Part shown: in pieces, positions 31,760 through 39,937 of the stretch
Layout: the number at the start of each line of letters is the position of its first letter
How positions within the stretch are numbered: the first letter of the stretch is position 1
NCBI RefSeq assembly: GCF_050389775.1
Contig: NZ_CP177144.1
Coordinates: 1,364,001-1,428,000 of the forward strand
Length of the DNA stretch: 64,000 nt
From: Marinibacterium sp050389775
Lineage (GTDB): Bacteria; Pseudomonadota; Alphaproteobacteria; Rhodobacterales; Rhodobacteraceae
Reading direction: 5' to 3'
Notes under the pieces: model-generated
What the model was told of the DNA's origin: nothing
The model's input: only the letters and a program-made list of their open reading frames with translations
Databases searched by the model: none
Position numbers and translations under genes: made by a program

Positions 31760-32719
31760 TCAGGCCGTCCGACGCCCGGCCATGCGCCGGACAAAGGCCG
31801 CGCATTCGGTCGGGGCAGTGATCGGCAGCATATGCCCTCGACCGGGCAAGGCGCTGAATTGCAGTCCGAATTCTTCCATCGGCCGACCCTGGACCTGCGG
31901 ATCCAGGATGGCGTCCTCGACGCCAAAGAGCACCCCGCCGGGGGCCTTCAGCCCAGTCGCGTAATCGGGGCAGAGCGCGGCGATGCCATCGGCCGCGGCG
32001 TAATCCTCGACCGAGGCGATGAAGGCTTCGGGCCGCAGGCCCAGCCCGGCGCCGCCGCGTTCGAGGAAATCCGATGGCCAGGGTTCGGGGTGAAAGACCA
32101 GGCCCAGGGTTTCGATCGCCCCGGCCCGGGCCATGGGCACGGCCCAGGTATGGGCCAGCAGGTTGCGCTGCCAGATGCGCGGCACGTCGAGCCCGTCAAA
32201 GGCCGGGGCGGGCGTGTCGTCGGGGCGGGTCAGGGGGGCCAGCAGGGCCAGGCAGGACACGGCATCGGGCCGTTCCAGCGCCATGGCCAGGGCCACGGCC
32301 CCGCCCAGCGAATGGCCGACAAGGCCGGGGCGGGCGATGTCGAGCCGGTCGAGCAGGGCCCAGATCATGCGGGCCTGTTCGGGCAGTTCGGCGGCGCCCG
32401 GATCGTCGCGCCGGGAATAGCCGCAGCCGGGCCGGTCGATCACGATCAGCCGGAAATCACCCTGCAGCAGCCCGGTCATGGCATAGGTGAAATGATGCAT
32501 CTGGCCGCCCAGCCCGTGGATCATGACCAGCGCCGGCGCGTCGCGCGGGCCGAGATCGAGGTAATGGATCGCCCCGCCGGGCAGTTCGGCCAGGGTACCG
32601 GCCATCGGCACGCTGCGCCGGGCCTCCTCGGCCAGGGCGCGGGTCTTGCGGTTGCCGGCCAGAAGGCCAAGCCCGGCAACCAGGATCAGGGCGACAAGGA
32701 TCAGCAGGACGATCTGCAT
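31760..32719 (-). CDS. Alpha/beta hydrolase with N-terminal membrane anchor
   Basis: This 319-residue protein begins with a membrane anchor (IVLLILVALILVAGLGLL). The alpha/beta hydrolase domain shows the oxyanion motif MIHGLGGQ, nucleophile Ser137 in GHSLGG, an acidic residue near 273 (VEDAILD), and catalytic His296 in GRGHMLP. Esterase or peroxidase-like activity is possible; the substrate is unknown. The much longer frame extending over the neighbouring phosphatase is an antisense artefact. Confidence 0.88.
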   Translation of the reverse strand: MQIVLLILVALILVAGLGLLAGNRKTRALAEEARRSVPMAGTLAELPGGAIHYLDLGPRDAPALVMIHGLGGQMHHFTYAMTGLLQGDFRLIVIDRPGCGYSRRDDPGAAELPEQARMIWALLDRLDIARPGLVGHSLGGAVALAMALERPDAVSCLALLAPLTRPDDTPAPAFDGLDVPRIWQRNLLAHTWAVPMARAGAIETLGLVFHPEPWPSDFLERGGAGLGLRPEAFIASVEDYAAADGIAALCPDYATGLKAPGGVLFGVEDAILDPQVQGRPMEEFGLQFSALPGRGHMLPITAPTECAAFVRRMAGRRTA

Positions 32720-32983
32720 CGGGAGGGCTCCGGTCGGGGCGTGGCAGGGCAAGGCGGGACGGGGCAGAACGAAGTCACGGGGCGAGACTGGCAGATTGTC
32801 CGGGCTTTTCAAGGGGGCAGGGCGGAATGAAATGCGGGCGGTCCCGCCCGGAGGGATCGGCACCCCGGTAGGTGATATGTTATAACGTAACCTAATGTTT
32901 CCACAGGAAAATTCGGCATGTTTGATCATTCTGTTACACGCCGGCCCTACACCGCGCCCATCCTCTAATCCATGGAGATGGAC

Positions 32984-34468
32984 ATGAAAAAGACGCTGAC
33001 GCTGGCCGCCATGCTGGCCGGCTCCGCCGCATTCGCCCAGGACCTGCCGCAGCAGTCCAGCACCTGGTTCACGGACGCCCAGGCAATGCTGGAAACGCAC
33101 CTGGCCCGTACCGCCAACACGGCCACGGCCAAGAACGTCATCGTTCTGGTTGCCGATGGCAACGGCGTGGGCACCAACTATGCCACGCGCGTCTTCATGG
33201 GCCAGCAGAACGGTGCGCTGGGTGAAGAATGGGTCATGCCCTACGAGCAGCCCGAATTCTACAGCGCCCTGGTCAAGACCTACAACATCAACGCCCAGAC
33301 CCCGGATTCGGCTCCGACGGCCGGCGCCATGAACTCGGGCGTCAAGCAGCGCTTCAACCTGATCAACCTGGGCGAAGACGGCATCCACGACGATTGCTCG
33401 ACCGAAGCCGACAACAAGCTGACGATCTTCTCGGAAATCGTGTCGGGCATGGACAAGTCGGTGGGCATCGTGTCGACCGCGCGCATCACCCATGCCACCC
33501 CGGCGGCCGTTTATGCCAAGACCGCCAACCGCAACTGGGAAGATGCCGTGCCCGAGGGCTGTGAGGGCTCGAAGGACATCGCGACCCAGCTGATCGACGC
33601 CATGGAAGCCGGCACGATCGACTTTGCCATGGGCGGCGGCGGCCGTTACTTCCTGCCCGACGGCACCGAGCTGGGCGGCCTGTCCGGCCGGCGCGCCGAC
33701 GGCGTGAACCTGGTCGAGCGGGCCGAGGGCCTGGGCGCGGCCTTTGTCACCGACCAGGCCGGTTTCGACGCGCTGGACCTGACGGCCGACGCGCCGATCC
33801 TGGGGCTCTATGAAAACAGCCACATGATGTACGAGGTCGACCGCGCCGACGAGCCGTCGCTGGCCGAGATGACCAAGGCGGCCATCGAGTACCTGTCGAA
33901 GAACGAGAACGGCTATTACCTGGAAATCGAGGCCGGCCGTGTCGACCACGCCAACCATGCCGGCAACGCCGCCCGCACCCTGACCGACGGCGTGGCCTTT
34001 GCCGAAGCCGTGGCCATGGCCGACGAGCTGACCTCGGACGAGGACACGCTGATCATCGTCACCGCCGACCATGAACATGCCATCGCCTTCAACGGCTATT
34101 GCGGCCGTGGCTCGGACATCCTGGGCCTGTGCATGGGCGTGTCGCAGACCGGCATCGAGCACAACGGCGAGCCGAACCTGGCCGCCGATGGCAAGCCCTA
34201 CACTGTCGTGGGCTACCTGAATGGCTCGGGCTCGGTCCTGGTCGAACAGGAAGACGGCACCTATTCGGGCGCCCGCCCGGACGTGACCCAGGAAGAAGCC
34301 ACCGACGTGGATTACGTCCAGCAGACGCTGATCCCGATGTCGTCGGAAACCCATTCGGGCGAAGACGTGGCGATCTATGCCAAGGGCCCCTGGGCGCATC
34401 TGTTCGATGGCACGATCGAACAGAACTACATCTTCCACGTGATGAACCACGCCGTCACCGCCGAGTGA
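32984..34468 (+). CDS. phoA: Alkaline phosphatase
   Basis: This 494-residue periplasmic metalloenzyme frees phosphate from organic esters. It has a signal peptide (MKKTLTLAAMLAGSAAFAQ). The zinc/magnesium ligand Asp58 lies in VLVADGNGVG and the nucleophile Ser109 in TPDSAPTAGAMNSG. Further metal ligands are in EAGRVDHANHAG, TADHEHA and ETHSGEDVA. Of three in-frame ATGs I choose the third, because GGAG lies six bases before it. The gene name is used for the family. It is probably Pho-regulated, but I see no clear Pho box. Confidence 0.93.
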   Translation: MKKTLTLAAMLAGSAAFAQDLPQQSSTWFTDAQAMLETHLARTANTATAKNVIVLVADGNGVGTNYATRVFMGQQNGALGEEWVMPYEQPEFYSALVKTYNINAQTPDSAPTAGAMNSGVKQRFNLINLGEDGIHDDCSTEADNKLTIFSEIVSGMDKSVGIVSTARITHATPAAVYAKTANRNWEDAVPEGCEGSKDIATQLIDAMEAGTIDFAMGGGGRYFLPDGTELGGLSGRRADGVNLVERAEGLGAAFVTDQAGFDALDLTADAPILGLYENSHMMYEVDRADEPSLAEMTKAAIEYLSKNENGYYLEIEAGRVDHANHAGNAARTLTDGVAFAEAVAMADELTSDEDTLIIVTADHEHAIAFNGYCGRGSDILGLCMGVSQTGIEHNGEPNLAADGKPYTVVGYLNGSGSVLVEQEDGTYSGARPDVTQEEATDVDYVQQTLIPMSSETHSGEDVAIYAKGPWAHLFDGTIEQNYIFHVMNHAVTAE

Positions 34469-34492
34469 TCACGCGACCGTGACGTTTTGGGG

Positions 34493-34520
34493 GAGGGCCG
34501 CGCCGTCGGCCCTCTTCTAC
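34493..34520 (+). terminator. Hairpin after alkaline phosphatase
   Basis: GAGGGCCG and CGGCCCTC form an 8-bp stem with a 6-base loop, 24 bases after the stop, followed by TTCTAC. The T-tract is weak. Confidence 0.55.
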
Positions 34521-34570
34521 ATTCCGACGGGCGGGACAGCCCGATTCGGCCCCAGATGAAGGAGATGCCC

Positions 34571-35002
34571 ATGCTTCTCGACCGCCGCATGTTCCTGGCC
34601 GGATCGGCCAGCCTGGCCGCCACCGGCCCGGCCCTCGCCGCCGATGACCCGATCAAGCTGCGCGAGCTTTACAACAAGGACCGCAGCTTTTCCGACCTGG
34701 CCCTGTCGCTGGAAGGCCGGCGCGTGGCCGTCGACGGGTACATGGCCCCGCCGCTGAAGGCCGAAAGCAGCTTTTTCGTGCTGACCAAGATGCCCATGTC
34801 GGTCTGCCCCTTCTGCGAGACCGAGGCTGAATGGCCGGCCGACATCCTGGCGATCTATACCAAGCGCATGGTCGATGTCGTGCCGTTCAACGTGCGGATC
34901 GTGACCCGCGGCGTGCTGGAACTGGGCACGTTCCGCGACCCCGAGACCGGTTTCCTGAGCCGGGTCCGGCTGGGAGACGCGGTGTACGAACGCAATGCCT
35001 GA
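34571..35002 (+). CDS. Tat-exported DUF3299-like protein
   Basis: This 143-residue protein has a twin-arginine leader (LDRRMFLAGSASLAATGPALAA). The mature part contains GYMAPPLKAESSFFVLTKMPMSVCPFCETEAEWP, with a CPFC pair, and resembles the DUF3299 proteins that accompany certain ABC/FtsX transporters. AGGAG is six bases before the chosen ATG. It overlaps the downstream ABC ATPase start by eight bases. It probably works in the periplasm with that transporter. The family match is moderate. Confidence 0.65.
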   Translation: MLLDRRMFLAGSASLAATGPALAADDPIKLRELYNKDRSFSDLALSLEGRRVAVDGYMAPPLKAESSFFVLTKMPMSVCPFCETEAEWPADILAIYTKRMVDVVPFNVRIVTRGVLELGTFRDPETGFLSRVRLGDAVYERNA

Positions 35003-35768
35003 CGACGGGACGGGCGCGGCGGAACCCGGGCCGGGGATTGGGCATGGGTCCGGCAACGGGCCGGGGATCGGGCATGCGGGCGGCAACGGGCCGGCCGGAG
35101 GGCTGGAGATCGCCGGGCTGGTGGTGCCGGGCCGGGGCAGGCGGGTGATCCTGGAGGTCGAGGCCCTGACGCTGGGCGCCGGCCAGAGCCTGGGCATCCG
35201 CGGGCCGTCGGGGGCGGGGAAATCGACGCTGTTGCATGCCATGGCCGGGCTGATCGACAGGGCGCGCGGGCGCGTGGCCTGGGACGGGACCGACATCATG
35301 GGGCTTTCGCCCGACCGGCGCGGGGCGTTCAGGGCGCGGCACATGGGCCTGGTGTTCCAGGATTTCCTGCTCTTCGAAGAGCTGTCGGGGCTCGACAATG
35401 CTGCCCTGCCAGCGCTGTTCGCGCCACGTGGCGCGCGGGCCGGCATCACCGCCCGCGCCCGGGACCTGCTCGACCGGCTCGGCCTGGCCGAGCCCGCTCG
35501 CGGCGTCGATACCTACTCGGGCGGCGAGCGCCAGAGGGTGGGCGTGGCCCGGGCCCTGGCCAATGACGCGCGCATCCTGCTGGCCGACGAACCCACGGCC
35601 AGCCTGCACCGCGATGCGGCCGACGCGTTGATCGACGACCTGGTCCGGCTGGTCACGGAGGGCGGGCGCACGCTGGTCGCCGTCAGCCACGATCCGGCGC
35701 TGCTGGCCCGGATGGATCGGGTCATCACCATTGCCGACGGGCGGATCGCCCCGGGAGGCCCGGCATGA
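34995..35768 (+). CDS. ABC transporter ATP-binding protein, LolD/MacB type
   Basis: This 257-residue ATPase has intact catalytic motifs: Walker A GPSGAGKST, Q-loop LVFQDFLLFEEL, signature YSGGERQR, Walker B ILLADEP and switch AVSHD. It is the LolD/MacB class that drives FtsX-type permeases. The first 37 residues are an unusual Gly/Asn/Pro-rich tract built from two 10-residue repeats (P-G-I-G-H-x-x-G-N-G). It overlaps both neighbours by a few bases, so the three genes form a tightly coupled operon. Confidence 0.9.
   Translation: MPDDGTGAAEPGPGIGHGSGNGPGIGHAGGNGPAGGLEIAGLVVPGRGRRVILEVEALTLGAGQSLGIRGPSGAGKSTLLHAMAGLIDRARGRVAWDGTDIMGLSPDRRGAFRARHMGLVFQDFLLFEELSGLDNAALPALFAPRGARAGITARARDLLDRLGLAEPARGVDTYSGGERQRVGVARALANDARILLADEPTASLHRDAADALIDDLVRLVTEGGRTLVAVSHDPALLARMDRVITIADGRIAPGGPA
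35031..35090 (+). repeat. Two 30-bp tandem repeats in the ABC ATPase gene
   Basis: Two consecutive 30-bp units, starting CCGGGGATTGGGCATGGG and CCGGGGATCGGGCATGCG, encode PGIGHGSGNG and PGIGHAGGNG. Such in-frame tandem copies are prone to slippage and probably vary in number between strains. Confidence 0.75.
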
Positions 35769-37105
35769 GCGATCTGTGGGACGGGCTGAGCCCCTGGACC
35801 CAGGATGCCCTGTGGTTGCTGGCCCTGCTGCTGCCGGCCCTGGTCACCGGGGTGGTGGTCCTGCGCGGGCTGCGGCCCTGGCCGTTGGTCCGGGCCATGC
35901 TCTGGCGGTTTCGCGGGGTCAACGCGCTGTTTGTCCTGCTGATCGCCGTGGCCGTCGGCCTGGGCATTGCCCTGCTGGCCCAGGAACGCGGCCTGCGGGC
36001 GGGCACGGCCGCCGCGGCCGACAAGTTCGACATGGTCGTCGGCGCGCCGGGCAGCGAAATGACCCTGCTGTTTGCCGCCGTCTACCTGCAGCCCAGCGAT
36101 GTCGGCCTGCTGTCGGGCGCGGCCTTTGACGAGATCGCCAGCCATCCCAGCGTGTCCCTGGCTGCGCCGCTGGGCTTTGGCGACAGCTTTGCCGGGGCGC
36201 CGGTCGTGGGCACGGTGGCCGATTTCGTGCATCACCTGGGCGAGGGCCGGATCGAAGGCCGGATCTTCAAGACCAGCGGCGAGGCCGTGGCCGGGGCGCT
36301 GGCCCCCGTCGGCCTTGGCGAGCGGTTCGAGCCGACCCATGGCATGGGCGACCTGGCCACCGAGGCCGACAACCTGCATGCCCATGCGGGCGCCGGGTTC
36401 GAGGTGGTCGGCCGGCTGCCGCCCACGGGCACACCCTGGGACCGGGCGTTGATCGTGCCGATCGAAGCGGTCTGGGAAGTCCACGGCCTGGCCAATGGCC
36501 ATGCGCCCGACCCGGCCGACCCCGGCGCGGCCACGCGCATCGGCCCGCCCTTCGATGCGGCCTATTTCCCGGGCACGCCGGCGGTTGTCGTGCGGTCGGA
36601 GACGCTTTGGGCCAATTACGCCCTGCGCCAGGCCTTTACCCGTGATGCCGAGATGATGGCCTTCTTCCCCGGGGCCGTCCTGGCCCAGCTGTACCGGGTG
36701 ATGGGCGACGTGCGCCAGGCCATGTCGGCCATGGCCATGGTCTGCCAGGTGCTTGTCGCGGCCAGCGTGCTGACGGGCCTGATGATCCTGATCCGCCTGT
36801 TCCGCCGCCAGCTGGCCCTGCTGCGGGCGCTGGGCGCGCCGGGGCGGTTCGTGCTGGCCGTGGTCTGGTCCTATGCCGCGACGCTGCTGGCCTGTGGCGG
36901 GATGCTGGGCCTGGTGCTGGGCTGGCAGGCCGCCGGGATCTTCAGCCGCCTCCTGTCGCGGCGGATGGATATCGCCATCTCGGCCCCGCTGGCCTGGCCC
37001 GAACTGCACGTGCTGGCCGCTTTCATGGGCCTGGCCAGCCTGCTGGCCCTGGTGCCCGCCCTGGCCATGCGCCGCGGATCGATCACCGAGGCCCTGCGCA
37101 GCTGA
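35765..37105 (+). CDS. ABC transporter permease, FtsX/MacB type
   Basis: This 446-residue protein has the FtsX/MacB permease layout: N-terminal membrane helices (about 16-36 and 53-73), a large periplasmic domain, and three C-terminal helices (about 333-355, 367-395 and 416-438). The periplasmic domain contains a histidine-rich stretch (THGMGDLATEADNLHAHAG) that could bind metal. It overlaps the ATPase gene by ATGA. Together with the Tat-exported protein it may move a lipoprotein or act on the envelope; the substrate is unknown. Confidence 0.87.
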   Translation: MSDLWDGLSPWTQDALWLLALLLPALVTGVVVLRGLRPWPLVRAMLWRFRGVNALFVLLIAVAVGLGIALLAQERGLRAGTAAAADKFDMVVGAPGSEMTLLFAAVYLQPSDVGLLSGAAFDEIASHPSVSLAAPLGFGDSFAGAPVVGTVADFVHHLGEGRIEGRIFKTSGEAVAGALAPVGLGERFEPTHGMGDLATEADNLHAHAGAGFEVVGRLPPTGTPWDRALIVPIEAVWEVHGLANGHAPDPADPGAATRIGPPFDAAYFPGTPAVVVRSETLWANYALRQAFTRDAEMMAFFPGAVLAQLYRVMGDVRQAMSAMAMVCQVLVAASVLTGLMILIRLFRRQLALLRALGAPGRFVLAVVWSYAATLLACGGMLGLVLGWQAAGIFSRLLSRRMDIAISAPLAWPELHVLAAFMGLASLLALVPALAMRRGSITEALRS

Positions 37106-37110
37106 CCCCT

Positions 37111-37132
37111 TGCCCGGCGGATGGGCCGGGCA
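37111..37132 (+). terminator. GC hairpin after the FtsX-type permease
   Basis: TGCCCGGC and GCCGGGCA form an 8-bp stem with a six-base loop, six bases after the stop codon. No T-tract follows, so termination is uncertain. Confidence 0.4.
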
Positions 37133-37227
37133 GGGCCGCAGGCCCCCGGCGCGCACGGTTTCCGTTTGCCAGACGCGCCGGCCGGGATAAACCGGAGGCA
37201 GTGTTCCCGGACCGAGTTCCCGTTACG

Positions 37228-37854
37228 ATGACCAGACCCATCCAGACCACTGCCGAAACCCGCGAGCTGTTCCATGTCTGCATGGTCCTGCAGGGGCGCA
37301 TCGATTCCATCTGGGAACGGCTGGTCTATACCCATGCGGCCATTGCCACGGTCATGGCCTTCCTGTCCGAGAACTTTAACCCCGACGCGTCCTACTACGT
37401 GACCCGCTCGGTGGTCTTTGCCTTCTACACGGTCAACCTGCTGATCGCCCTGGCCGCCATGTGGGAAAGCTATCGCGGGTTGCAGGCCGGGCTGGCCGAT
37501 CTCCGGGTCGCCCACGAGGGCGAAGGGCTGAGCCACATGGACCGCTGGATGCTCAAGCTGGATTACCGCAGCCACCCCTGGCGGCGGGTGGCGATGTTGG
37601 GCGTGGTCTGGCTGGTGCTGGGCTACCTGCTGTTCGAGCCGCTCTGCGGGGTGGATTTCGGCACCGAATGGGGGATCTGCGCGGAAAACCGGCAGGAGGC
37701 CGAGGAATTCTTCGAGGCCCTGAGGAAAGCCGAGGAAAAAGCGGCCGCGCCGGGAACGGTTCCGGCTACTCCAGCCCCGGCCATTCCAGCCCCGGCCATT
37801 CCGGCCCCGGCAGGGGAAACACCCCCGGCCGCAGCGCCCGCCGATCAGGGCTGA
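37228..37854 (+). CDS. Two-helix membrane protein of unknown function
   Basis: This protein of about 208 residues has two membrane helices (near 60-80 and 118-135), a cytoplasmic loop between them, and a C-terminal tail of Pro-Ala repeats (PAIPAPAIPAPA). The start is uncertain: a GTG at 37201 has GGAGG only two bases before it, so I list the in-frame ATG. Its stop overlaps the 3' end of the convergent DUF900 gene by ten bases. No domain is recognised. Confidence 0.6.
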   Translation: MTRPIQTTAETRELFHVCMVLQGRIDSIWERLVYTHAAIATVMAFLSENFNPDASYYVTRSVVFAFYTVNLLIALAAMWESYRGLQAGLADLRVAHEGEGLSHMDRWMLKLDYRSHPWRRVAMLGVVWLVLGYLLFEPLCGVDFGTEWGICAENRQEAEEFFEALRKAEEKAAAPGTVPATPAPAIPAPAIPAPAGETPPAAAPADQG

Positions 37855-39644
37855 AACAGGCGCAGCAGCGCCGGTTCGAGCCGGGCGCGCAGGCCCTGGT
37901 CGGTGACCACCGCCGCCAGGATGCCCTGGATGCGCCCGGGATCGACGATGCCCGCCCGGCGCAGGTGCGACAGGGCATCGATCATGCCCTCGGTTTCGCA
38001 GCTGCCTTCGCGGTAGAGCCAGGCCCCGCCGGCCGCGCCCGTCCCCGGCGCCGGTTCCAGGCCACAGCGCCTGTCGGGCGCCGCATCGCGCCAGAACAGC
38101 GCGACGATATCGGCCAGGGCCGAGCTTTCATCGGCGAAATAGCTGTGGGCGAGCATGTCCTCGCCCAGTTCGGACATGTCGATGCTGTCGATGTTCTCGT
38201 CCACCAGCGTGACCGCTCCGCCCTGGCCGGCCCGGGGCGCATTGCCATGCAGCTTGCGCGACGACACCAGCGCCCAATCCTGCTCCGAGGCATAAAGCGT
38301 CAGTCGCCGGGCGATCGGCCGGATCGTCCGGGCCATGCGGGCGAAGAGCCCGGCATCGACATCGGGCGCGGCAAAGACCACCTGGCCGAACATCGGATCG
38401 TCACCGGCCTGCACCCCGTGTTGCAGGGCCAGGATTTCCAGCGCATCGGTCAGCGCCCGGTTGCCCATGGAATGGGCCACGATATGGATCGTCTCGGCCC
38501 CCGACCGGGCGGCGAGGTCTTCGAGGAACCCGGCCAGCCGCCTGCCGCTCAGCCGGACCACGGCGGTGTCGGCCACATAGGCCAGGGTCGATCCGCGCGA
38601 GGGCCAGGAATAGAGGATCGGCACGGCGGGATAATTCATGTCATAGGCCATCTGCGCGGCCCGCCGGGCGGCCTGGTCGAAGGTCACGTTATAGCCGTGG
38701 ATGAAGACAAAGGCTTCGGTGGTTTCGCCGTCGAACTCGCCGGACAGCCGGTCGAAGAAGGCCGCATCCTCCATCCGGGTGACCGACTGCAGCACCACGT
38801 GGCGCGACGGGTCGGGCCGCAGTTCGAGCCGCCAGATCGACGGGCTTTCGACCATGCCCGGCACGTGGCTGGCCGGCACCGTCACCCGGGCCACGCCCAG
38901 GTCCAGCTCACCCCGCCCGGCGCCATAGGTCAGCGCCGGCGCGTCGCCGGGGTGCTCTTCGGGCGCACGGTCGGTCGCATAATAGACATCGATGCTGTGG
39001 AACTCTCCGGCCGCGCCCCGCACGCCGCTCTTGGTATCGGTCGGAGCCAGAACGGCCTCGGCCCGGTCGCGGGCGCGTTCGGCCAGGTCGAGATCGCCCA
39101 GCGTCTCGGAGATACGGGCAAAGTCGCGAAACCCTTGGGCCACGACCTGCGGCGGATAGGCCCGGTCGAGCAGGACAGCCAGCCGCTCATCGGCCGCGAC
39201 CTGGGCGCCATCGAGGTCGCCGGCGGTCTCATAGAGCCCCCGGGCCCGGGCAAAGAGCGCCGCCGGGTCCTCGTCCAGCGCCGGGCTGCGCAGGGCCAGG
39301 GCGGCCATCTGCATCGTCAGCGCGGCACGGGCGGCGGGATCGGCGGTCAGCTCGGCCTGCAGGGCGAGCAGGTCAAAGACCAGCCGGGCATCGGGATCGG
39401 GCGCGGCCTGCAGCGCGGCAAGTGTGGCGGCCAGCGCGGGCAGCGCGGCGGGCGGATCGGTCTGGGCCAGGTAGTTCAGATCCAGCAGGGCCGCGGCGGT
39501 GACCGGCGCCGCAGCGGGCGGGGCGGCACGCGTGGTGGTCTGGGCCGCTTCGGGCGGGACCGTGGGCGTGGTGGCCTGGGCCAGCGCGGCCCCGGCGCCC
39601 AGGCCGAGACACAGGAAGGGGGCAAGGCAAGTCCGGGGGATCAT
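37845..39644 (-). CDS. Exported DUF900-type alpha/beta hydrolase
   Basis: This 599-residue protein has a signal peptide (LAPFLCLGLGAGAALAQ). The N-terminal 220 residues are alanine-rich and helical, resembling tetratricopeptide-like repeats. The C-terminal DUF900 hydrolase domain shows the oxyanion motif EAFVFIHGYNVTFDQA, nucleophile Ser392 in IVAHSMGNRAL, and the VFAAPDVDA acidic motif. It is divergent from the secreted caspase-like gene. A periplasmic or surface lipase/esterase role is likely, but the substrate is unknown. Confidence 0.85.
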   Translation of the reverse strand: MIPRTCLAPFLCLGLGAGAALAQATTPTVPPEAAQTTTRAAPPAAAPVTAAALLDLNYLAQTDPPAALPALAATLAALQAAPDPDARLVFDLLALQAELTADPAARAALTMQMAALALRSPALDEDPAALFARARGLYETAGDLDGAQVAADERLAVLLDRAYPPQVVAQGFRDFARISETLGDLDLAERARDRAEAVLAPTDTKSGVRGAAGEFHSIDVYYATDRAPEEHPGDAPALTYGAGRGELDLGVARVTVPASHVPGMVESPSIWRLELRPDPSRHVVLQSVTRMEDAAFFDRLSGEFDGETTEAFVFIHGYNVTFDQAARRAAQMAYDMNYPAVPILYSWPSRGSTLAYVADTAVVRLSGRRLAGFLEDLAARSGAETIHIVAHSMGNRALTDALEILALQHGVQAGDDPMFGQVVFAAPDVDAGLFARMARTIRPIARRLTLYASEQDWALVSSRKLHGNAPRAGQGGAVTLVDENIDSIDMSELGEDMLAHSYFADESSALADIVALFWRDAAPDRRCGLEPAPGTGAAGGAWLYREGSCETEGMIDALSHLRRAGIVDPGRIQGILAAVVTDQGLRARLEPALLRLFQP

Positions 39645-39937
39645 GGGAAACAGCCTTTCGGCAACAATCGCGACACCTTTGCACAGGTTAACAAGCAAGC
39701 TGCGCGCGGAACAAGCCGCAAGCCCGCCCGGAAGCGTCTTTGCCGTTGTGCGGTGGGGGCGGGCGGCTATTCTTGCCCTTGGGTCACCTTGCCGGGGCGC
39801 ATGCCCCGGGGCGATCGTCGGGCGACCGGATTGCGCCCGAAGGCGACCCAACGGGTCCGAACGCGGCGGCGCGCAACGGGTCGCCGGTTGCGGGCGTGAC
39901 ATGTGCCAGTCGGGCGGGGGTAACGATGGGGGGAACG

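Noticed and set aside
32880..32983. Pho box before alkaline phosphatase.
   Set aside because: CTGTTAC appears once, but no second half-site at the required spacing was found.
31760..34450. Extended hydrolase frame reaching across alkaline phosphatase.
   Set aside because: Only the part below 32719 has hydrolase features; the rest is antisense to the phosphatase.
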